Below are positions 1 to 5,902 of a stretch of 7,555 nucleotides of DNA, piece after piece. The notes under the pieces were generated by a model. The model was given only the letters and a program-made list of their open reading frames with translations, made no database searches and was not told the DNA's origin. Position numbers and translations under genes: made by a program. This DNA is from JAMCRM01 sp041685075 (GTDB taxonomy: Bacteria; Acidobacteriota; Terriglobia; Bryobacterales; Bryobacteraceae), in NCBI GenBank assembly GCA_041685075.1, contig JAWLGN010000271.1, forward strand, positions 1 to 7,555, written 5' to 3'. Position 1 is the stretch's first letter, and every line of letters begins with the position of its first letter.

Positions 1-130
1 GGCCGGAGCGCCTACTCCCCGGCAGGCGGCCGGAGCGCCGTTCCCGGCGGGTGGCGGGGGACGGGGGCCGGAGCGCCTACTCCCCGGCGGGCGGCCGGAG
101 CGCCGTTCCCGGCGGGTGGCGGGGGACGGG
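1..130. repeat. 65-bp tandem repeat, two near-identical units
   Basis: Two consecutive 65-base units (1-65 and 66-130) differ at a single position, A at 24 versus G at 89. Each unit contains two related half-units that begin with CCGGAGCGCC (at 3 and 30 in the first unit, 68 and 95 in the second). The first half-unit continues TACTCCCCGG and can fold as CCGGAG, loop CGCCTA, CTCC-CC-GG, a short stem with a 2-base bulge. The unit ends in a G-rich stretch. The window starts at a unit boundary, so the array may continue to the left. No protein is convincingly encoded here; open frames across it are products of high GC. It is best described as a minisatellite or REP-like intergenic repeat. No transposase or RAYT gene is visible in the window. 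Confidence 0.9.
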
Positions 131-248
131 GGCCGGAGCGCCCTACTCCACGGCGGAGCGCTCATTCCCCGACGGCCGGGCTGCGCGGCGGACCGGAGCG
201 CTCATCCCCGGCGGCGGGGGCCGGAGCTCCTACTCCCCGGCAGGTGGG
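131..248. repeat. degenerate continuation of the repeat array
   Basis: After the second full unit the array decays into single core copies starting at about 133, 154, 193 and 221. They share the (C/G)CGGAGC core followed by a C-rich CCCC/CTCC block. The copy starting at 219 matches the first 26 bases of unit 1 at 25 positions. It contains the palindrome GGAGCTCC (223-230) where other copies have GGAGCGCC. Inner complementary blocks (CCCC 206-209 with GGGG 216-219; GGAGC 195-199 with GCTCC 226-230) would let a transcript coming from mrpG fold strongly. There is no T-run after these stems, so a classical intrinsic terminator is not supported, although an RNA-stabilising or attenuating role is possible. 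The end at 248 is approximate because similarity fades inside mrpG. Confidence 0.75.
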
Positions 249-595
249 CTGAGCAACCGGTGGTTCTTCTCGTCGTAGCGGCCTTCCAGTTCATCGATGA
301 CGGTTCCCGGCCAGATGTTGGCATCGACGAAGTACGCGGCCCGCGCGATGACGTGCGCCGCCACGGGGTTGGTCACGAAGTAGAACACCACGATGGCGGC
401 GGCGCGCACCCCGGTGCCGGCATCGGCGAAGTGCACGGCGGCGCCCAGCGCCAGCAGCAGCACCCCCAGGGTACTGGCCTTACAGGTGGCCTGCATGCGA
501 GTGAAGACGTCGGGCATGCGCACGGCGCCCAGGGCGGAGAGGAGCACGAAGGCCGCCCCGGCCAGCAGCAGGATGCCGGTAACGATTTCCTTCAT
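230..595 (-). CDS. mrpG: Na+/H+ antiporter subunit MrpG (MnhG/PhaG family)
   Basis: This 121-residue protein is the smallest-domain terminal subunit of the Mrp antiporter, an inner-membrane protein needed for complex assembly. Three membrane segments are visible at about residues 3-23, 42-57 and 64-82. The family signature RMPDVFTRMQATCKASTLG lies at residues 26-44, followed by FVTNPVAAHVIARAAY near 73-88 and a soluble tail with VIDELEGRYD. Length is typical of the family. The ATG overlaps the mrpF stop by four bases (592-595), indicating translational coupling, with an AAGGG element about 10 bases upstream. Oddly, the last residues (SPPAGE) and the TAG stop are encoded by the innermost copy of the adjacent repeat, so the native C-terminus has probably been replaced or extended by a few residues. 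It is the last gene of the operon. Confidence 0.95.
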   Translation of the reverse strand: MKEIVTGILLLAGAAFVLLSALGAVRMPDVFTRMQATCKASTLGVLLLALGAAVHFADAGTGVRAAAIVVFYFVTNPVAAHVIARAAYFVDANIWPGTVIDELEGRYDEKNHRLLSPPAGE

Positions 596-879
596 TGCGC
601 TCTGCCCTTTTGCAGGTAGCTGGCGAAAGCCACGGTCCCGAGGAACGTGATCAGCGCCACCACGATGGCGGCGTCCAGAATACTGCTTTCGCCGGCGATG
701 ACCGAATAAGCCGCCATGATCCCCACCGCAGTGGTGGTGATCAGGTCCAGCGCCACCACCCGGTCCGGGAGGGTGGGGCCGCGAATGAGCCGCACCAGCG
801 CCAGCACTACCGAAAGGGTGAGTATCGCCAGCGCGATCCCGGCGGCAAGCATCAGAAAGCCGTCGTGGAATCGGGTCAT
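592..879 (-). CDS. mrpF: Na+/H+ antiporter subunit MrpF (MnhF/PhaF family)
   Basis: A 95-residue hydrophobic protein with three predicted membrane helices (about 7-31, 43-62 and 68-88). The family motif RGPTLPDRVVALDLITTTAVG spans residues 33-53; Asp39 in it corresponds to the conserved MrpF aspartate implicated in ion handling in studied homologues. A second family block, ILDAAIVVALITFLGTVAFA, is at 67-86 with Asp69. Length is normal. The start at 879 is supported by an AAGGAG ribosome-binding site eight bases upstream and by the 4-base overlap with the mrpE stop. Known role: an inner-membrane subunit of the Mrp Na+/H+ antiporter. No truncation or frameshift is seen. Confidence 0.95.
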   Translation of the reverse strand: MTRFHDGFLMLAAGIALAILTLSVVLALVRLIRGPTLPDRVVALDLITTTAVGIMAAYSVIAGESSILDAAIVVALITFLGTVAFASYLQKGRAQ

Positions 880-1214
880 GAGAATAGCTCCTTCACGCGC
901 CGCTCGAAGCCGGTCTTGATGGACGTGCGCACCTGGTCCACCTCCCCGGCGCTGATGGCGTGGATGTAGATCACCCTGCGGTCCGAGGAGACATCCAGCG
1001 CCAGGGTGCCGGGCGTGAGGGTGATCAGAATGGAAAGCAGGGTGATCTGGGTGTCGGTTTCGACGTCCAGGGGAACGGCCACCACGCCCGGCTGCAAATA
1101 GCGCAGCGGCCGCACCACGTCGCGCGCCACCCGCAGGTTTGCGACCACCAGCTCCCGCAGGAAGTAGAGCAGAAACCAGACCGCCTGGAAGACCTTGAGC
1201 ACCGCCCGGATCAT
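876..1214 (-). CDS. mrpE: Na+/H+ antiporter subunit MrpE (MnhE/PhaE family)
   Basis: A 112-residue subunit of the Mrp complex. Two N-terminal hydrophobic segments (about 8-27 and 55-75) are followed by a cytoplasmic alpha/beta tail. Family features are the FLRELVVANLRVARDVV stretch (18-34), the LQPGVVAVPLD block (40-50), the TLLSILITLTPGTLALDV block (58-75) and VIYIHAI near 81-87. The frame is open much farther upstream, but that extension is antisense-type Arg/Gly-rich sequence in a shifted frame of mrpD. The ATG at 1214 overlaps the mrpD TGA by four bases and gives the usual family length. No strong Shine-Dalgarno is present (only GGGGG about ten bases upstream), so translation probably depends on coupling to mrpD. 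MrpE is needed for full antiport activity in characterised systems. Confidence 0.94.
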   Translation of the reverse strand: MIRAVLKVFQAVWFLLYFLRELVVANLRVARDVVRPLRYLQPGVVAVPLDVETDTQITLLSILITLTPGTLALDVSSDRRVIYIHAISAGEVDQVRTSIKTGFERRVKELFS

Positions 1215-2692
1215 TGCCGCGCCCCCATCACCGCGTCGATGTAGGCGCGCGGGTCGATCAACTGTTGTGCCGCATCGTAGGCCAACGCGAAGGCAGGCTG
1301 CACGGCAACTCCCAGGGCGATCGTGATGGAGGCCAGCACCACCGCCGGCAGCCACATCGCCGCCGCGCTTCCGCGGGCCGCGGGTTCCGGTTTCGGCGCC
1401 GGCTTCCAGAACGCCTCCGTCCACACCTTGTTCATGGAGTAGAGGGTCAGCAGGCTTACCCCCATCGCGACCGCCACGATGCCGTACCCTTCCACCGCCA
1501 GCCCCGCCTGCACCAGCAGGAGCTTCCCGAAGAAGCCCGAAAGCGGCGGCACGCCGGCCAGCGATAGCCCCGAGATGAGGAACAGAATGCCCAGCCCGGG
1601 CCGGGCGGCGTACAGCCCGCCCAACCGCTGCAGGTCGTAGGTCCCGGCGGCGCGGTGCACCAGGCCGCTCACCAGGAACAGGTTGGTTTTGACGATGATG
1701 TGGTGCACGATGTAAAAGATCGAAGCGGCCAGCGCCAGCGGGGTAAAGAGCGCCAGCCCCATGATCATGTAGCCGATCTGGCTGATGATATGGAACGAGA
1801 GCAGGCGCCGGAAGTCGTTCTGCGCGATGGCCCCGAGCACGCCGGTCAACATCGTGAGACCCGCCAGCACGAGCAGCAGCGCGTGGGTGTACTGCGCGTC
1901 GCGCACGAAGATGAGGGTGAAGATCCGGATCAGGGCGTAGACCCCTACCTTGGTGAGCAGCGCCGCGAAGATCGCGGAGACGGCCACCGGCGGCGTGTGA
2001 TAGGAAGCCGGCAGCCAGAAGAAGAGCGGGAAGATGGCGGCCTTGGTGCCGAAAGCGATCAGAAACAGCATGGCCAGCACCGTGATGAGCGAGGGGCCGG
2101 CCACGCCGCGCAGCCGCAGCGCCAGGTCCGCCATGTTGAGCGTTCCGGCGGCGCTGTAGAGCAGACCCACCGCCGCCAGAAACACCGCCGACGACATCAG
2201 GTTGAGCGTGACGTACTTCAGCCCGCCTTCGATCTGCCCCTGCTCGCCGCCCAGCGCCATGAGCACGAAAGAGGCGATCAGCATCACCTCGAACCACACG
2301 TAGAGGTTGAAGATGTCGCCCGTGAGGAAGGCGCCGCAGACCCCCATCAGCAGGATGTGATAGAGGGGGTAGTAGCCGAAGGCCTCGCGGCGCGCGTCGA
2401 CCGTGGCCGTCGAGTAGACCGCCACCGCGGCGCCCATCAGGGAGGCCACCGCCACCATGATGGCGGAGAACAGGTCCGCCACCAGGGTGATGCCGTAAGG
2501 CGCCGGCCAGCCACCCACCTGCACTACCCGGATGCCGCTCACCCGCACCTCCCACAGCAGCGCGATTCCGATGCCCAGCAGCATCAGCGCGCCGGCCACG
2601 CCGAGCGCGCGCTGCATCCTCCTGCGCCGCCACAGCGCGAGGCATGCCGCCGCGGTGAGGAAAGGAACGATGATGGGCAGCACCAGCAGCAT
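1211..2692 (-). CDS. mrpD: Na+/H+ antiporter subunit MrpD (NuoL/M/N-like)
   Basis: A 493-residue polytopic membrane protein of the proton-conducting antiporter family shared with complex I NuoL/M/N, at the usual MrpD length. The core domain covers about residues 127-420. Ion-path residues expected in MrpD are present: Glu135 in YVWFEVMLIAS, Lys217 in FGTKAAIFPLFFWLP, Lys248 in LLTKVGVYALIR, His330-His331 and Lys335 in VHHIIVKTNLFL, and Lys390 after LAGVPPLSGFFGK. In Bacillus MrpD the equivalents of Glu135 and Lys217 are essential for antiport. The start codon lies three bases after the mrpC TAA, with no obvious Shine-Dalgarno, so re-initiation after mrpC is likely. The stop overlaps the mrpE start. 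The protein would form one of the two large ion-translocating modules of the Mrp complex. Confidence 0.97.
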   Translation of the reverse strand: MLLVLPIIVPFLTAAACLALWRRRRMQRALGVAGALMLLGIGIALLWEVRVSGIRVVQVGGWPAPYGITLVADLFSAIMVAVASLMGAAVAVYSTATVDARREAFGYYPLYHILLMGVCGAFLTGDIFNLYVWFEVMLIASFVLMALGGEQGQIEGGLKYVTLNLMSSAVFLAAVGLLYSAAGTLNMADLALRLRGVAGPSLITVLAMLFLIAFGTKAAIFPLFFWLPASYHTPPVAVSAIFAALLTKVGVYALIRIFTLIFVRDAQYTHALLLVLAGLTMLTGVLGAIAQNDFRRLLSFHIISQIGYMIMGLALFTPLALAASIFYIVHHIIVKTNLFLVSGLVHRAAGTYDLQRLGGLYAARPGLGILFLISGLSLAGVPPLSGFFGKLLLVQAGLAVEGYGIVAVAMGVSLLTLYSMNKVWTEAFWKPAPKPEPAARGSAAAMWLPAVVLASITIALGVAVQPAFALAYDAAQQLIDPRAYIDAVMGARQ

Positions 2693-2695
2693 GGG

Positions 2696-3043
2696 TTACC
2701 GGTCCGCGCCGCCGCGAATCTGGTCCAGGTCGTCGGTGCCGGAGAGCGCGTAGGTGCGCTGCACCAGGGTGAGGGCGAAGGCCAGCACGCCGAAGTTGAT
2801 GACGATGGCGGTCAGAATCACCGCCTGCGGCAGCGGGTCGGCGATCTCGCCGGCCGGCACGGCCCCGCCTTCTCCCAGCAGCGGCGGACGGCCGCCCGGC
2901 CCGGCAACCGTGAAGATCAGCAGGTTGGCCGCATGGCTCAGCAGCGCCAGCCCGATGATGAGCTTCACCAGGCTGCGCCGCAGCATCATGTAAATGCCGC
3001 CGGCGTACAGCGCGCCGACGGCCAAGGCCAGCAGTACCGTCAT
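2696..3043 (-). CDS. mrpC: Na+/H+ antiporter subunit MrpC (NuoK-like)
   Basis: A 115-residue protein homologous to NuoK of complex I, with three membrane helices at about 3-20, 24-46 and 73-96. The family hallmarks are LIIGLALLSHAANLLIF (28-44) and DPLPQAVILTAIVINFG (69-85). A glycine/proline-rich loop at about 48-68 links the second and third helices. The reading frame is open up to 3148, but the ATG at 3043 is chosen because it gives the family length, overlaps the mrpB TGA by four bases and has GGAG eight bases upstream; the longer version adds a polar, non-family leader. Known role: inner-membrane subunit lying between the MrpA and MrpD modules. Confidence 0.96.
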   Translation of the reverse strand: MTVLLALAVGALYAGGIYMMLRRSLVKLIIGLALLSHAANLLIFTVAGPGGRPPLLGEGGAVPAGEIADPLPQAVILTAIVINFGVLAFALTLVQRTYALSGTDDLDQIRGGADR

Positions 3044-3432
3044 GGATTGTGCTCCATCAGTTCGAATACGACCAGCAGCACCGTGCCGATCACAACCAGG
3101 TAGACCCCGATATCGAACAGCAGCACGGTGCTCAACGGGCCTGCCCACTGCGCGGAAAGAAACGGCTCTCCGCGGAACACTCCCACCAGGCCGCTCGATC
3201 CGGCAGCCAGCAGGCCCGCGGTCACCAACTGGTGCGGCCCGGCGCGCAGCGAACGCCGGGCCGCCGGCGTGCCCGCGGCGATGGCCTGCAAGGCAAAGCC
3301 CGCGGCCGCCACCAGCCCGCCTACGAAGCCTCCGCCCGGATCGTTGTGGCCGCGCAGCAGCACCAGGATCGAAAAGACCAGCAGCAGGGGTTTCAAAAAC
3401 TGCGCCGCCTTTGCCAGGATCAGGGACTTCAT
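3040..3432 (-). CDS. mrpB: Na+/H+ antiporter subunit MrpB (MnhB domain)
   Basis: A 130-residue membrane protein of the MnhB family with about four helices (roughly 11-27, 34-54, 68-86 and 102-126). Its signature RGHNDPGGGFVGGL is at residues 27-40, and the C-terminal block LLFDIGVYLVVIGTVLLVV (104-122) is also typical. MrpB is encoded separately here rather than fused to MrpA, which makes this a seven-gene (group 1) locus and not the six-gene type with an MrpA-MrpB fusion. The ATG at 3432 overlaps the mrpA stop by four bases and has a purine-rich AGGGAG upstream. A long upstream open extension in this frame is a shadow of mrpA and is not part of the gene. Confidence 0.96.
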   Translation of the reverse strand: MKSLILAKAAQFLKPLLLVFSILVLLRGHNDPGGGFVGGLVAAAGFALQAIAAGTPAARRSLRAGPHQLVTAGLLAAGSSGLVGVFRGEPFLSAQWAGPLSTVLLFDIGVYLVVIGTVLLVVFELMEHNP

Positions 3433-5729
3433 TCCCGCTCCCTCTTGTCCGGCCGCAGCCGCAGCAGCGCGTAGACGCCGCCGCCGGCTACCGCCAGAAC
3501 CGTAATCTCGCCCAGGGTGTCGAAAGATCGAAAGTCCGTGAGAATCACGTTCACCACGTTGCGTCCGTGCGCCTGGGGATAGCTGGCTTCGATGAAGAAC
3601 CGGGAGATGGCGGCCGCCTCCCGCGCCGCCGGCGCCACCAGCACCAGCGCTCCCATCACGGCCCCGATCGAGAGCGCCACTACGGCATCGCGGAATCGCT
3701 CCCTGGGCAGGCTGAGGTCTGAAAACGTCGGCAGGTGGTAGAGCACCAGCAGCAGCAGAATCACCGTGAGGGTCTCGGCGGCGATCAGGGTGATGGCCAC
3801 GTCCGGCGCGCCGATCAGGGCGAAGATCAACGCCACACCCAACCCCACCACGCCCAGAGACGCCACCGCGGCCAGCCGCGAATCGGACCGCACGGCGGCC
3901 ATCGTGGACATCAGGATCACCACCACCAGCGCGGCCTCGTGCAGGTGGAGTCCGGTGTACTCCGCCCGCCGCGGCCAGGCGCCCGTGCGCGCCAGCGTCG
4001 CCCCGACCAGCGCCAGGAGCGCCACCACGGTGGTCAGCAGGTAGTAGCGCAGTCGGCCGCTCTGGATGGTGCGGGTATGCTCGCCGGCCAACGTGTGCAG
4101 GGTTTCCATGGCGAGGTCGTAGAGGCGCGCGGGGCCCCATCGGCCGACCCGAGGGCGGCGCGTGGCCAGGGTGTCCCGCATGGCGTAGAGCGCCGCGCCG
4201 GCGGCTACCGAGATAGCGCTCAGGCCCAGCACCGGCGTCCAGCCGTGAAACAGGTGAAGGGTCAGGGGGACCACATCTCCGGGCCTGCCGGCGAGCGCCG
4301 CCGAGCCTACCATGGGCGCCAGGGCTCCGGGCAGCAGGCCGAACAGCAGGCCGCCGGCGGCCAGCAGAGCGGCCGGTATCCACATCGCCGCGGGCGCTTC
4401 GTGCGCCTGCCTGGGGGCGCACTGCCGGCCGCCGAAGAAGGGCCGCAGCGCCACGGTTGCGGCCGAGGTGAACAGCAGCGCACCCGCGAACACCGCCACC
4501 CCGCCGTACAGCGAGTTGCCTCCGGCGCTCTCGATGCCCGCCGCTTCGTAGAACAGTTCCTTGGCGATGAATCCGAACGTCGGGGGCAGCCCGGCCATGG
4601 ATGCCGCCGCGATGGCCGCCGCGGCCGCCGTCGCCGGCATGGCGCGCGCCAGACCTCCCAGCTCATTGAGATCGCGCGACCCCGCCTCGTGCTGCACCGA
4701 TCCCGCGGCCAAAAACAGCGCGCCTTTGTACAGTGCATGGGACACCAGGAAGCCCATCATGGCCTCGAAGGCCAACTTGGTGTTCATCCCGATAAGAAAC
4801 GTCAGCACTCCCAGCACGCTCACCGTGGTGTAGGCCAGGATCTGCTTCAAGTCGGTCTTGAACAGCGCCAGCCAGGCGCCCAGCACCATCGTGATAGCGC
4901 CGACCGTGGCCACCGGGGCGGACCACTCCGGCGTTCCGCCCAGGATGGGATTCATGCGCGCCAGCAGGAACACCCCAGCCTTCACCATGGTGGCGGAGTG
5001 CAGGTACGCGCTTACGGGCGTGGGCGCTTCCATGGCGTTGGGCAGCCAGAAGTGAAACGGAAACTGTGCGGATTTGGTGAACGCGGCTGCCAGCACCAGC
5101 CCCACCGCCCAGCCGTAGTGCGGGTGCGCGCGAATGGCGCCGGCCTGCGCTCTCAGCGCGGTGATCTCCACCGTCCCGGCGATCTGCTGCAAGAGGACCG
5201 CGCCGGCCAGCAGCCCCAGCCCCCCGAGAAACGTGGCCACCAGCGCCTGGGTGGCCGCCTTGCGCGCCTCCGGGCGATCGTGATCGAAGCCGATCAACAG
5301 GTAGGAACTGATGGTGGTGAACTCCCAGAATACGTACAGCAGGAACAGGTTTTCCGCCAGCACCAGGCCCAGCATGGAGGCCATGAACGCCAGCGTCAGG
5401 GCATAGAAGCGCCCCAGTTGCGGGTGATGCGCCAGGTAGCCGCCGCCATAGACCAGCACCAGGGCACCGATGGCGCTAACCAGCAGCGCAAGCAGCAGGC
5501 TCAGCCCGTCGGCGCGGAACGCCAGGCTGATGCCGATGGCGGGCGCCCATTCGTAGCGCTCCACCACGGCCTCGCCGGGCGCCACCGTCCCTGCCGCGTA
5601 CGCGAACCACGCCGCCAGCGCGGCGGGCACGGCCGCGAGCAGCCATCCCGCCGCGCGCCCAGCCCGCCGCTCGATCATCGGCGCGGCAGCCGCCATGACG
5701 AATCCCACCGCGACGGCAATCAGCATCAT
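3429..5729 (-). CDS. mrpA: Na+/H+ antiporter subunit MrpA (NuoL-like plus MbhD/MbhE tail)
   Basis: First gene of the operon, 766 residues from the ATG at 5729. Residues about 65-470 form the NuoL-like antiporter core. Glu136 lies in YVFWEFTTISSYLLIGF, Lys219 and His226 in FTKSAQFPFHFWLP, His244 and Lys250 in AYLHSATMVKAG, His331 and Lys335 in SHALYKGALFLAAG, and Lys390 after LPPTFGFIAK. Residues about 598-668 match the MbhD/DUF4040 region (APDVAITLIAAETLTVILLL at 641-660) and 675-758 the MbhE-like region, with DFRSFDTLGE at 732-741. The length is usual for an unfused MrpA. The frame is open to 5861, but the extra 44 residues are polar and arginine-rich, unlike an MrpA N-terminus. The adjacent ATG at 5726 or the GTG at 5735 (11 bases after AGGGA) are alternative starts. 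The protein would carry ion translocation in the inner membrane. Confidence 0.96.
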   Translation of the reverse strand: MMLIAVAVGFVMAAAAPMIERRAGRAAGWLLAAVPAALAAWFAYAAGTVAPGEAVVERYEWAPAIGISLAFRADGLSLLLALLVSAIGALVLVYGGGYLAHHPQLGRFYALTLAFMASMLGLVLAENLFLLYVFWEFTTISSYLLIGFDHDRPEARKAATQALVATFLGGLGLLAGAVLLQQIAGTVEITALRAQAGAIRAHPHYGWAVGLVLAAAFTKSAQFPFHFWLPNAMEAPTPVSAYLHSATMVKAGVFLLARMNPILGGTPEWSAPVATVGAITMVLGAWLALFKTDLKQILAYTTVSVLGVLTFLIGMNTKLAFEAMMGFLVSHALYKGALFLAAGSVQHEAGSRDLNELGGLARAMPATAAAAAIAAASMAGLPPTFGFIAKELFYEAAGIESAGGNSLYGGVAVFAGALLFTSAATVALRPFFGGRQCAPRQAHEAPAAMWIPAALLAAGGLLFGLLPGALAPMVGSAALAGRPGDVVPLTLHLFHGWTPVLGLSAISVAAGAALYAMRDTLATRRPRVGRWGPARLYDLAMETLHTLAGEHTRTIQSGRLRYYLLTTVVALLALVGATLARTGAWPRRAEYTGLHLHEAALVVVILMSTMAAVRSDSRLAAVASLGVVGLGVALIFALIGAPDVAITLIAAETLTVILLLLVLYHLPTFSDLSLPRERFRDAVVALSIGAVMGALVLVAPAAREAAAISRFFIEASYPQAHGRNVVNVILTDFRSFDTLGEITVLAVAGGGVYALLRLRPDKRERE

Positions 5730-5777
5730 GGGCACGTTTCGCAGAGTCCCTGCTGCACACTTCGATCCGACGCCACC

Positions 5778-5808
5778 GGCACGGGCTACAAACGGCAATC
5801 GCCGTGCC
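5778..5808. repeat. inverted repeat, operator-like or leader hairpin
   Basis: GGCACGG at 5778-5784 is perfectly complementary to CCGTGCC at 5802-5808 with a 17-base spacer. A smaller overlapping palindrome CGGC-AATC-GCCG occupies 5793-5804. It lies 49-79 bases upstream of the mrpA start, so it could be a regulator site or a hairpin in the mrpA leader. Seven-base arms arise by chance fairly easily in GC-rich DNA, so the call is weak. Confidence 0.3.
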
Positions 5809-5882
5809 AGAGGTGTGCTGCGGGCTGGGGTATGTAGACCGCCGCACAGCGTGGCGCCCACTCCACCCGCGCGTCATTGGGC

Positions 5883-5888
5883 TATGAT
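5883..5888 (+). promoter_or_regulatory. possible -10 element of the oxidoreductase gene
   Basis: TATGAT differs from the sigma-70 -10 consensus at one base and is one of few AT-rich hexamers in the region. No recognisable -35 hexamer is found 16-18 bases upstream. If used, transcription would start near 5895, leaving a leader of only about eight bases before the ATG at 5903, which fits the lack of a Shine-Dalgarno sequence there. Confidence 0.35.
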
Positions 5889-5902
5889 GAACAGAAATCG
5901 CC

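Larger units (their letters stand above)
5730..5902. promoter_or_regulatory. divergent intergenic region between mrpA and the oxidoreductase
   Basis: These 173 bases separate the start codons of two divergent genes, so both promoters should lie here. On the minus strand an AGGGA element (complement of about 5747-5751) sits upstream of the mrpA start. It is spaced better for a GTG at 5735 than for the ATG at 5729. I see no convincing -35/-10 pair for mrpA. The short ORFs that cross this region have no family character. Promoter assignment rests mainly on gene arrangement. Confidence 0.5.

Noticed and set aside
49..71. G-quadruplex in the G-rich end of each 65-bp unit
   Set aside because: Only three runs of three or more Gs occur close together (49-51, 56-60, 63-67), with the fourth run only GG; not a canonical motif.
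1..248. CRISPR array
   Set aside because: The units are directly tandem with no unique spacers of constant length, and no cas genes are present in the window.
51..619. Plus-strand open frames through the repeat array and into mrpG
   Set aside because: Translations are repeat-derived Gly/Ser/Arg/Pro strings, and the frames run antisense into the well-supported mrpG.
1655..3103. 482-codon plus-strand open frame opposite mrpD and mrpC
   Set aside because: Same Gln/His/Glu/Arg-rich antisense composition; it crosses two well-supported minus-strand genes and matches no family I know.
3735..5837. 700-codon plus-strand open frame opposite mrpA
   Set aside because: Its product is rich in Gln, His, Arg and Gly without domain or membrane character; it is the antisense shadow of a high-GC gene whose minus-strand product is clearly MrpA.
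5730..5861. N-terminal extension of MrpA by 44 residues
   Set aside because: The extension is polar and Arg/Gly-rich, precedes a normal hydrophobic MrpA N-terminus at the ATG at 5729, and would consume most of the promoter region.
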